From contig DF236978.1 in assembly GCA_000708835.1 (NCBI GenBank), positions 124,001-188,000 on the forward strand: DNA of 64,000 bases, in the 5' to 3' direction. Both the position numbers and the translations under genes were made by a program. This stretch comes from Klebsormidium nitens. Its lineage: Eukaryota; Streptophyta; Klebsormidiophyceae; Klebsormidiales; Klebsormidiaceae. The notes under the pieces were generated by a model, which did no database searches, had not been told where the DNA came from, and saw nothing but the letters and a program-made list of their open reading frames with translations. Positions 1 through 10,299 of the stretch are shown here, piece by piece; the stretch's first letter is position 1, and every line of letters begins with the position of its first letter.

Positions 1-25
1 CGATAGCGTTAACCTTCTCCTTCAG

Positions 26-3000
26 ATCGTCGAGCCTGAGGAGATTCAAAGGTTCGGCCTGGCGTTCCCTCACACGTCCCACTGCCTTGCGACCGGCGAC
101 GTGATGATCTCGTTCATGGGCGACGTCGAGGTCAGCGCGCGCTCGCGTATTCGTTCCGACTTGCGCTAAAGTTTTTGAGTCGTCTTGTAGGCTCTTCGGC
201 TATTGCTTGTTTAGGGGTCGGTTCGGGTCGCTTCCTTCTGGCTGCTACTTTTGCGTGGATGAAACGGAACAACTGCTCATCTCCTTCATCCCTTCATTAA
301 CGACCCCGATGTGCGCACGTGCCTGAGTGTACGTTTTGCTTTATGCTCTTCTTAACTTCCTTTCTATTTTCTCTTGAGCATCGAGTCCGTAGAGTCTTCT
401 TGTAGTTTCTGAGACTAACGTCTACCTGGGAAGTCGGCAAGCTGTTTGGCTTTCGTTTGAATCGCTTTTCAGTCTTGAAGGCACTGGTCGCGAAATCATT
501 TAAGAGGTCTGGCCACACAAATAGGCTCCGGCTTCTGTCACGTCGAATCGACGACCTTGTTGTGTGCTTCTTTTGTAGCGTCTGTGCGCGCTGTTTAGCA
601 CCATCGACAGAAGAATCTGGAAAGCGTTTCCCCGTCACCCTAAACTGTCCTTCCGCAAAGCGCTGTAGTCAGGCATCCCGCGCAGGGCGCTGTATTGGGA
701 ACGTAAGCTCAGTCAGGACACCCTTGGCAATCTATCTATTTCTTATGACGGAATTGACGTACGAAAACTCTCTTTGATGTGCAGCAAACGATCTAAATGG
801 TGTCAGCATGCGTGCAGGGCAACTCGAAGGGCTCAGGATTCTTGCTCCTCGACAGCAACTTCAAGCCCAAGGGGCGCTGGGAGGCGACAGATAAGGACTC
901 CCCGCCTTTCGGATACGACTTCTGGTGAGGCCCATCGCTTATGGTCAGCTGTGATCAATCTGCCTTTCATAGAGACGCATCTTCTCAATGGTGATGATTC
1001 GTTGTTTTCCAGAGTACGGTGCAGCCGAGCCTACGAGAAAGCTGGTGACATCATCGGACAGCTTTCAGTGCCCTATGTTGAACGTGACCTTGACAACGCG
1101 CATTCCGACTCGTCACTAGCTTCGTCATTACTAGCTTTGGAATCGATGCTGTCAATTGAACGAGTATTTGAAAACCTGATAACCCGTTATCAGGTGATTC
1201 TCGGCAGTAGTGATTTGATTTCATCGATGCGTCGAAAAGTTGGGGAGGGGCCTGTCAGGATTTCCCTGGATTTCAATCCGAGATCGAGGATGTACAACAC
1301 AATGATCAGTCAATCAATCAATCAATCAACCGTCCGATGTCAACGATTATTACCTTGAGACGTCGAAACTCGGATCCCTTTGAATGACGGCCGTATAGTG
1401 GAAGGCGATCAAGTCAAGTCCAAACACTCTTCGATTTAATGGATCGATTTCGGGGGAGACTTTTCCGGGGCCTAGGAAGCCCAGACTCGATCTTTTTGGA
1501 ACGCGAAAGGCCTGCCTGATTGAGGTTTCTTACGCAGTCAGATACCGGTGATTCGGGTCACGTTGGAGAATCAATTGAGCGTATTCCATCTCTGCCTACC
1601 TTGCCGGAGTTGCCCTCCGTGAAATTATGTATCTCGGAATCTCCGAAATTTGGGGCAAGCAGCCCATATGCCCCCAAATACCAGTCACAGAATGCAAGTC
1701 GGACTGCGGCGTAAATCTTTCGTGATTGTTTAGGTCCGGCCTCCGTCCATCCGGCAACCTTGGACCCCTTCTTAGTTAGAAATGGTTGTTGCCGTTTCCC
1801 TGTTCTATGCATCTCGTATACTGGGCGTATGCTTTCCCCCTTCTTTCCCCAAGATCATAGTTCCAAATTCCAAGATCTACGCCCCTGATGACTAGATACC
1901 CGGGTATAAGCGGCGTCACGGCGTGCTGACCGTTTTACTGACTTGTGCATTCAGAATTTCTACCCGCAAACCCAATTGTCAGAAACATATTCCCAGAGCC
2001 CTCATTTCAAGCCCCTCAGACACCAACTTTTATGTATTGATAAGCGGCGTCACGACGTGCTGATTTGCAGCTCCTGGGGCGCTCCCAAGAACCCACCCAA
2101 AAACCCCAGCCGAAACCCTGACCCTAACCCCAACCCTAGCTCTAACCCTGGTTTTTTACCCCCAGGTATCAGCCCCGTCACAACGCGCTGATCAGCAGCT
2201 CCTGAGGTGCGTTCAAAAAATCCCAAAAACTTTAGTCCATCCCCTGAACCCTAGCGCTAACCCTGGTCCTAACCCTAACCCTTGTTCTCCACCCCCCAGG
2301 TACCAGCCTCGTCACAACGTGCTGATCAGCAGCTCATGGGGCGCGCCCAAGGCCTTCACCAAGGGCTTCAACCCGGCCCACGTGGGCGAGGGCCTGTACG
2401 GACAGGAACTTTACGTGTACGACTGGACGCACCGGACGCTCAAGCAGAAGCTGGACCTCGGGGGAACGGGGCTCATTCCGCTCGAGGTGAGGACACGTCC
2501 CCCAACTCAGGGGGAGACTGAGCTCGGTTTTCTGATCACAAGGATACGTGGCAGTTTAGGAAGGACGCTCAGGCGGAAGGTGGACCTCGGGGCAACGGGG
2601 TTCATTCTGCTCGAGGTGAGGACACGTGTCCAGGTCCAGGCGTGGTGTTGAGGCGGTTTTTAGGAAGCTGGGTTAGGTGCTGCTTTTGGCGGAACGGTCA
2701 AGCAGAAGCAGGACCTTGGGGGGACGGGGCTGATTTTACTTCAGGTGAGGACACTGGTCAAGGTCTGGGGGTGGTGTTGAGTGGGCTTTCGGAAGCTGGG
2801 ATAGGCACCGGTTTGGCGGGACGCCGAACAGAAGCTGAACTTCGAGGGAACGGGGCAGTTTTTTTGAGGTGAGGAGACGTGTCCAGGTCTTGGGGTTGTG
2901 TTAAGCGGGTTTAAGGAAGCTGGGTTAGGCGCTGGTTTCTGCTCAAGCAGATGCTGGAAGTGGGGGGAATGGGGCTCATCCCGCTCGAGGTGAGGACACG

Positions 3001-6000
3001 TGTCCAGATTTAGGCGTGGTGGTTGAGCGGGGTTTAGGAAGCTGGGTTAGGCGCTGGTTTTGGCTTAAAGCTGGACCACGGGGGAACGGGGCTGACGTGT
3101 CTAAATCAGGGGGAAGGAGCCCGGTTTGGAGAGCTGGGTTAGGCGCCGAATTGGCAGGACGGTTGTTTGAAGGCGGGACTTTGGGCTGGTCCCGATTAGG
3201 TGAGAAAGTGTTTTCAGGGTTAGGGTGCCGTTCATGTGGAGTTAGGGAGATTGTGTTTTCATGGACATTGTGTTTTCAGACGACGTATCAGCACCCAGGC
3301 TCAAGCAGTAAGGGTCAGCATTGAAGAGCAGTGATTTCGGGGGCTAGTCCAGCAGATAAAAGATCCACAAACCAAGCAATCCTAAAGCTTGTTGAGATGG
3401 TTGATTTGGCGTCAATCCAAAAACGGGTGCGTGTGTGTCTGGGCCCGCCTTGTGCTCAAAGCCGGTTTTGTATTGAATAAGTATGTTGAAAAAGTAGGCA
3501 TTTGGCAGGAACGAACAGCAATCGGGCGTGCGTGGTTTTCGGCTTTGCTCCGCGCATTTTGCAGTTGGTCGTAAAGGAAATCATACGGCGATCTAAGCAA
3601 CTTTTCCTCGCGGAAGACGAACCTTACTGGCGCCCTCGTAAGTACTCGGGAAGTTTGTGGGACCGAAAGCGGCTTGGTTAACGAGGTATCGAGTTTGAAC
3701 TTACCCTTGACGACGACTTTTTCGGTTTGCAGATTCGCTTCTTGCACGAGCCCAACCGGTCCGAGGGCTACGTGGCATCCGCTCTGAGCAGCACGCTTGT
3801 CCGCTTCTTCAAGAAGGAGGACGACACGTGGGACACCCAGGTGGGAATGGGCCCCTCTGAGCGCTTTCACCTCAAAGCCATTGTAGCTTTGCACATTGTT
3901 TCAGTTGAGCGCACCCCGTGCTTTCAATCTGGACGGGGCTGTCGATCTCCCCTTCTTCAAAGGCTGTCACCTCTGTGAGCATCCAAAGGGGCCCCTGAGC
4001 ATAAGAACAGTGACCTTAATGGACGGATGCAAAACCGTGCAGAAACCGGATTCTCAGAAGTGTTTGGGAAGGTCTGTTGGCTTAGCAGGCACCGCAGCGG
4101 AGTTTCGTTGCGGGGCACACTGTCCGATGCAAACCTTTTCGATTTTTGCAGCTTCTGCTTGGATTCACCTTTTTATCGAGATACTGAAGTTGAGTGCTTG
4201 TCCGGTCACGCGATTCAGTACAACGCGACGAGCGGACGTCACTCCCACAGCTCGATCGCTTAACCCAACCTCGCCATAAGAAGTCTTACGAAGTTTTCGA
4301 ACAAATAATTCGGCCTGTTATGATGGCAAGTTGCTGCCGAAAAGAACATTGCGGCTCTTCGAAGCGTAAGTAATGCTTTCACGCCTTTTCCAGGTGGCCG
4401 TTACTGTTCCGCCGAAGACGGTGGAGGGCTGGGCGCTGCCTCACATGCCGGGCCTGATCACTGACTACGTCATCTCGCTGGACGACAAGTACGTCTACTT
4501 CAGCAACTGGCTGCACGGGGATATCCGCCAGGTGCGCGCGCAAGAGGAGAAAGGCTTTCACTTCATAAAGAGATTGTCAGAAGGGGGTCGAAAAACCTCA
4601 GAAACATTTCGGCCCCGAGAACGTCGACACTGTTGTAAAAGTTAACCTGGCAGATTTCAGGGGCGAAACCTCGCGCTAAGAATCTTTTGACCAACCTTTG
4701 ATGAGAACTGCCGGGTCATACCCCTAAACCCCGCCATGTCATCTCTTCCAACAGGATCCCCGGCTTCGGCCTCAAAAGTGCTGAATTCCCTCGACCCCGC
4801 TCTGTCTGTGCTGATTCAGATTCGTTCGACTTTGGACGCTGACGTTGACGTGCGAAGGGCGCTTTCAAGCATAAACAACGGATTTATTTCATGCTTTGAC
4901 CGCGGCTGTCCTGGGGCATGAGCGGAGGTTGTCGTATCTGGCATAGCGTCCGCAGTCCTTCCTTCAGTCGCTCTTCTGGCTTCGAGGGCGTCGGAATCGG
5001 TTGTTGGATTTCCTGAGCGTCCTGCGTGCAGTGGACGCCTCCGATTTCTTTCTGCTGAACGGTGATCTGGTTCGACTACAGTAGTAGGCGATTCAATTGC
5101 TTGACTGCAGCGAGACTGCATGAGTCCATTCACTCTCGGTCCAGAGTTGCGGGACCGCTCTTCTTAGCAGTGCGTGTTTGTCGCGCGTCTGTTTCCGGTC
5201 CCTTGGCAAACGAAACTCTGCTCCATTTTTTGTTCACAGTGACTTTAGCAGCCAGCACTTGCACCCAAGCTGACATTACAACCTCTTCTGTGCCGACGCA
5301 GTATGACATCAGCGACACGGCGAACCCCAAGCTAGTGGGCCAGGTGTTTGTTGGGGGGTCTATTGCCAAGGGCGGGCCAGTCAAGGTGGTTGGGGAAGAG
5401 CAGCCCACCGTGCCAACCGTTAAGGTAAACATCTGGCCTCAGCTTTTCGTGCCAATTGTCTGAATGTTTTTTGGATACTGATTTATTGTTGAGAAATGGA
5501 ATTCTTCAGGGAAGGTCAGAATGCTGCCCGCTAACCAGGGTTTGCAACACTCCTAGTGTGACGGGGGATTGGCAGGAGGAGACCACCGATGACATGAAGA
5601 AAGCGTTTTTGAGGAGGCCATGTTCATCTTTTTCGTGGAAGACTCACCCCAAGAGGATCACGCGGAATTCAACTCAGTGCTCGCTCGACAGGCGACAAGC
5701 AAGGACCCGAGTCGCCCAACACTTCGCGGCGGCCAGAATCCCGTTTCTCCTTCTTCTGCTTTCCCGTCCCCACCCTCCCCTTCAGCGGGAAACCCTGCCA
5801 CACATACTGACGTCATTGCTTTCGTCACAGGGCCACACGCTGCGCGGTGGCCCGCAGATGATCCAGCTGAGCCTGGACGGGTCGCGGCTGTACGTCACCA
5901 ACTCGCTTTTCAGCAGCTGGGACAACCAGTTCTACCCGGACCTCGTCTCGGGGGGTTCGCATATCCTCAAGGTAACGCTTCGCACTGAATGACCTTGCTG

Positions 6001-6462
6001 CGTTACTTCGTTGAGCAAAGGTTCTGTGTGCGGAGGTTTACAGCCATAATAGTCTCTTTCACAACCGGTATCACGCGTCATTGCATGTGAGAAGGATTCC
6101 AGGGGGGTTCCAAATACTTGACAGACCCTGTTTCACTATTTCTGTGACTTTGCGTTTTCTGTTGGTCCCGATCTAACAACCCGTTGACAACCCATTCTGC
6201 TCCAAAACCAATTTGCAACTGCTGTTGGTTTGTCAAAACCCCTCCACAGATCTGCAGAATGCGTTCCGCAATTGCTGAGGACACGCTTCTAGGGAATCAT
6301 TCACGTGTCGTATTCTTGCAGATCAACGTGGACAAGGAGAAGGGCGGGCTCACTATCGACCCCGACTTCTTCGTCGATTTTGGCACCGAGCCTGAGGGCC
6401 CCGCCCTGGCGCACGAAGTGAGATACCCCGGGGGCGACTGCACCTCTGACATCTGGACTTGA
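26..6462 (+). CDS. Selenium-binding protein 1 family (methanethiol oxidase), 5' truncated
   Basis: Exons read: 26-130, 818-924, 2300-2486, 3733-3840, 4394-4531, 5302-5424, 5831-5971, 6322-6462; they join in frame to the last 349 residues of a protein usually near 490. An acceptor (cttcag) lies at the first exon's edge, so the N-terminal exons lie left of the window. Recognisable family segments are the [12 protein letters not shown] block, [64 protein letters not shown] and the conserved end [20 protein letters not shown] followed by CTSDIWT. The family forms a soluble beta-propeller; the human member oxidises methanethiol to hydrogen peroxide, formaldehyde and hydrogen sulfide, while plant members are linked to selenium and cadmium binding. 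The introns on both sides of the third exon hold decayed copies of that exon's edges (listed separately). The gene converges on the cysteine-rich gene downstream. Family assignment is firm; substrate is inferred. Confidence 0.93.
1895..2350 (+). repeat. Decayed tandem copies of an exon 5' edge (selenium-binding protein exon 3)
   Basis: The first about 45 bases of the exon beginning at 2300 (coding [17 protein letters not shown]) recur in the upstream intron near 1898-1937, 2030-2090 and 2160-2215. Each copy keeps the core gcgtcacgacgtgctga or a close variant, and the later ones keep cagcagctcctg. The copy at 2160 also keeps a pyrimidine-rich tract and cag before the exon-like part. Telomere-like ccctaa units lie between copies. 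None of the extra copies stays open in the coding frame for the full exon. Confidence 0.8.
2100..2290 (+). repeat. Telomere-like ccctaa repeats inside an intron
   Basis: Two clusters (about 2105-2155 and 2240-2282) contain ccctaacccc, ccctaaccctaaccc and related degenerate units. They sit between copies of the exon edge in the selenium-binding protein intron. They are too short and degenerate to be a telomere and are best read as an interstitial low-complexity tract. Confidence 0.6.
2437..3110 (+). repeat. Decayed tandem copies of an exon 3' edge plus donor site, about 125-bp period
   Basis: The last about 50 bases of the exon ending at 2486 (coding [16 protein letters not shown]), its donor and the start of the intron recur near 2566-2630, 2693-2755, 2822-2880, 2942-3003 and 3064-3100. 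Four copies keep a gaggtgagga or caggtgagga donor-like sequence. The intron part shared by the copies includes ggaagctgggttaggcgctgg. Substitutions and small indels differ between copies, so they are not an assembly stutter. Confidence 0.85.
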
Positions 6463-7667
6463 AGCTGCCCGGGACGCTAGAACCGGGTCTGCGGTTGAAC
6501 AGGTCGTGCGCCCGACCATAGGCTTCGCTTGGGGAAGCTCGGGTGGAGTTAATGCAGTGCGCTAAAGTCGAATGAAGCAGCAGTTGCGGGAAAATCTTTG
6601 TCAAAACGTTTTATATGTACAGAGAAACTTATATATATGTAGATTGCTAGTGCGTAGATAAGGTTCGAGTCCGTTGTCAGATCGGGATCAGGATGTGTAG
6701 CGCAGCGCCGAAGAGCCCATATGTCCTTTACAGTCGTTGACGAGACGCGTGCTGAGAGTGTCCTTACTGAGGTTGTCAAGTCCGGCCGCCGGGCCCGGCG
6801 GCTCTTAGAGCCCGGTCCCCATCGCCGCTCTTTCAGAGTAGTACCGAGGGAGAATGAGGCTGAGAACAAAAGCTTTGAGAAGGATCCATTTGAGTCACCT
6901 AGAATACCGGTTTTGAATCTTGTGGTTTAATGCGACCTTAAGGTCATCATGAACGCAACCGTCGTGCACTGTTGAAGCCTCCAGTCGGATCCTGTGCGCG
7001 AACGGTCACTCCCATGCAGGTCAGAGTCCTGACATATACGTGGCATGGTCAACCACTCTTGCCTGTCCCGGAATTGCAGCCTCGATATATCGTGCGCTTG
7101 CATGGCAATGCTCAGGCTGCGCGTCATTGCGCATAAGCCAGGCTCACAGCCTCTCCTGTGCTCCCAAAGTGAATCTGCGCGATAATCATCAAATTGATAA
7201 ATACTGAGCCGATTGCGTCATAAATATGCGGCTGGCTACAACAGACCATAAAACCTACTAAGTGCATGCACGTACGTGCATAACTGCTCCGAGGTTCCAA
7301 CATAACCGGTCTACTTCATATATATAGCGGCTCACTTCAATTCTTGCAATACTTGAAGTGTTGGTACATACGTACGTCGTGTTGCATGGATTCCACGCGA
7401 GCGAGAAACCTGACTCAGAAACATGACTCAGAAAATTTGATTATTGTAAACATGCTCTAGCATACGTCAAAAGTCGACGCTAGCTAGCCCGTAATGCATC
7501 TTGCATTGAATGCACGTCGGAACTGCATGATCAAAGGTTGGGTACACTGGTTGCACCCAAGACCAATACATCTTCTCAATCAGTAAATCAGCATTAGGTA
7601 TCACGTACAAAACATGCCACAGCATCAACAAGAAACTCGGTGAGGAAGATTGAAAGGTCGGAATTAG
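6463..7667. other. Convergent intergenic region, no gene seen
   Basis: This lies between the stops of two converging genes and should contain both 3' untranslated regions and polyadenylation sites. The 69-codon frame at 6721-6930 has no recognisable domain and probably lies in the 3' untranslated region. From about 7140 the sequence becomes richer in A+T, with short palindromic words such as tatatata, gtacgtac and tgcatgca. No RNA gene was recognised. Confidence 0.5.
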
Positions 7668-9453
7668 TCACGAACGTCTAAGTACAAACAGCAAGCTCAA
7701 AAGAGACAGAAGAAGCAAGTATGGGAGAGCCGGCAGAGTCGCGGCACTCGGTGGCGGTGGAGGAGGGGGTGCGGCCAAAACGAAGGGGTTCCCTGCCAGC
7801 GTCACGTTGCCGGAGAAGCTCGTCTGTACGCCGCAGTCCACGGGTCCAGAGCCATCTGCGCGAGGGGCGTTTCATTATTTGCGGCCTTGGACTCTTGCTT
7901 GTAAAGTTACATGTATGCTAACTCGGTGTACTGTCACCTTGTGGGAGACTTTTTTCTTTTGCACTCTGCACCTTAGGAGAGCAATGTTTGATAGCCCTGC
8001 ATAATCGAGCTCTCGAGATCACAAGAGAGACTATCGGCCGGCAGTGCAGCGTTTCAGAGGGTCGACTAGTAGATACTCACCCCTGTTATAGAAGACTGCG
8101 TTGCATCCGTTGCAGTAGTCCGAGATGCAAATCGCGTTTGGCCGGGCCAGGCAGAAGAGCACGGTACAGGGATTTGGCTGCAAAGGGAGGAGCCCGTTAG
8201 CAACCTGTAGCGTCAATTCAACCGCGAAGAAGTTGAGCTTGATCAGCTTCCAACAGCTCTATCTGAAGCCTCCGTTCAAGATATACGATTGCAATGAAAT
8301 TTCGGGGGCCAGGTCCGTTTGAGGTGATCGAAAGCAGAAAGTCAAATGGGAACTGGGTGTCTCATCAGGATGCGGGTCCGGGTACTGTAAGATTGTACTA
8401 ATAGGCACCTGGATCTGCAGTGGATGGAAGGCATATTCGCCGCATGATTTCCGACTTTCGAAAGCTTTGACTGAATGCTTCATTTAACTGAAATGTTATT
8501 AAACATGTCATTTAACATGTGTGATCAGAGAAAGAGTTACCGGTAAGACAATCAATCCTCCAATCTCCAAATAGTCGAAGGACATTTTCGTCACCCTGGC
8601 AAGGCTTGATAATTGGGTTGCACTTGACCCGTTGACAAGGAGTTCGCTAGGAGGTGAGATCCTTACTACGCATGTGAGTGGCAAGGAGTTGTCCGAGCAG
8701 TTGCAGCTGACGGTTGTTGCAGGGGCTGGGAGCGCGGCCTTTTGGATGTTGTAGGATGGACGGCACTCATTGCAGGGGTCGGGGTTGCACTGTGAATAAC
8801 ATACCGATGCTGATCAGAAACGATATGACCCTAAGATGTCAAACTGAGTGCTTATGTCAAGCAACCGGCTGGACAGAATTTCCACGATCTCTTACATGCT
8901 CACCATCTTGATTGTGGACATTGGCTCAAGGCTAACAAAAGACTCGAGAACATGAAGTCCTGTTGTCTGCGGTTGTGCTCTGGAATCAGCAGGCTTGAGC
9001 GTCCAGCCGCAAAGCTGACAATTTGCAGTAGTTGCCACCACCAGCCATGCAGCAAGCGGTTGCCTTCAAACCGAAAATTTAGAGTTGATCAAACGACAAA
9101 CCTGAGCTGTGGGAAATCGAGGACAAAGTGGCGCGCTGCACTCCTGGCCGGTACAACTCATGGCCGCTGTTGATCCATCTAGACAGGTCTCCACTGCCAG
9201 CACAGGACTGAGACTCAAGTAATCTGCAAGAACGTTGAACACTATCTTTGTCACGTACAAGACTTAGCTAGGCCTTCAAACTAAGCAACTGGATCCATTC
9301 CAATTTAGAGTTGGAACAGTGTGCGCATACCAAAAGCTGGGAAATACAAGATGAAGCACTCCAGCATTTGATGCGTTGCAATGAAATATACTTGCCTGGG
9401 ATCAAGAAAATTGTCAGAAGCAAAGCTGTGCAGGTTGTATGCAAAGTTGCCAT
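7668..9453 (-). CDS. Secreted or membrane-anchored cysteine-rich protein with two five-Cys modules
   Basis: Five exons, in transcript order: 9396-9453, 9102-9223, 8541-8789, 8081-8177, 7668-7855, giving 237 residues with all phases matching. The first exon encodes a signal-peptide core (TALLLTIFLIP). The protein carries two modules with identical spacing C-x4-C-x7-C-x4-C-x2-C: C48-C53-C61-C66-C69 and C147-C152-C160-C165-C168, each ending with a Y a few residues later. The C-terminus has a proline run (seven P), then a hydrophobic segment (LPYLLLLSLLSLLFVL) and RRS. That end fits a GPI signal or a single transmembrane anchor. The first intron appears to start with GC rather than GT (ccag/gcaagt), the choice that preserves the frame. 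I do not recognise the family; an extracellular structural or ligand-binding role is only a guess. It is divergent from the oxidoreductase gene. Confidence 0.72.
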
Positions 9454-10299
9454 CTTCAGTTCGCTATATTGAAAGTCGGAAAGCGATCACATGTACAGCT
9501 CTCTTTGTAACGCCGGTCGCAATACTTTCGTTCGCTCCGAGAAAAGGCGAGCACAACCCTCTTTTCCGCTACTGATGCAAAATGAACCGAGCACAACTCT
9601 TCTGCGAGTGCCACAACTCCTTCACTTGGTGTTATCTATGCGGAGGCGCTGCTCGAGTTATCGGTGAGATGTAAGAGCCCCTACAGAGCGCAAACTAGCA
9701 CTTCTTTATCCACCGTACGTTTTCCTTGAGTTGTCTTCTGCTATCTTTTTCTTGTCAGAGCTCAGAGGCGGAAACGCTGCAGCATGCATTTGCATTCCCA
9801 GCAGGCCGCCAGCTCGTTGCCTCTATAAATCTTCCAAAGCCTTTTGGCAAGGTGAAGCCCATCAAGGCGGATGCAAATGGATGCAAAGGGGAAATTTCTT
9901 TCCACAATTATATCTTCTTAGGATCTCAATATGTCCGGGAATCACCACCAATACCGTTGTGTAAGAGCTGGGTTTGCTTCAAATGCTCAGTGATCAGAAT
10001 GCCAGCGAGGCAAATTGCAATGGCTCCCAACCGCTGAAGCAAGATCTCATGCGCGCATATCTTTCGCCTGACAATTCAGGACCGTCGATTTTGAGGTTAA
10101 AGGCAGGGTTTAAGAAAACCCTTTACTCAAGTTACCCAAACAACTGAGGAGTGAGCAGCTGAGCGTCTCGTGTGGTGCAGCTCAGTACTGAGATCTTGTT
10201 GAAGTGCAGCTTTGCTCATTGGCCGGGTCTCTACTTTCTCATTGCCATTTTTCATACAGCAAGCAGCCAGGCACCTTCTGAAGGACGAAGAGTCGAGAA
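9454..10299. other. Divergent intergenic region (shared promoter)
   Basis: This lies between the start codons of the cysteine-rich gene (minus) and the oxidoreductase gene (plus). It should hold both promoters and 5' untranslated regions. The open frames in it (for example 9726-10037) overlap in several frames and show no domain. No TATA box or defined operator could be assigned. Confidence 0.5.

Noticed and set aside
2100-2290. True telomere or chromosome end
   Set aside because: The ccctaa units are few, degenerate and inside an intron of a gene that continues on both sides.
2282-3324. Series of open frames after the third selenium-binding exon
   Set aside because: They are readings through decayed copies of the exon end, not separate coding exons; frames are broken between copies.
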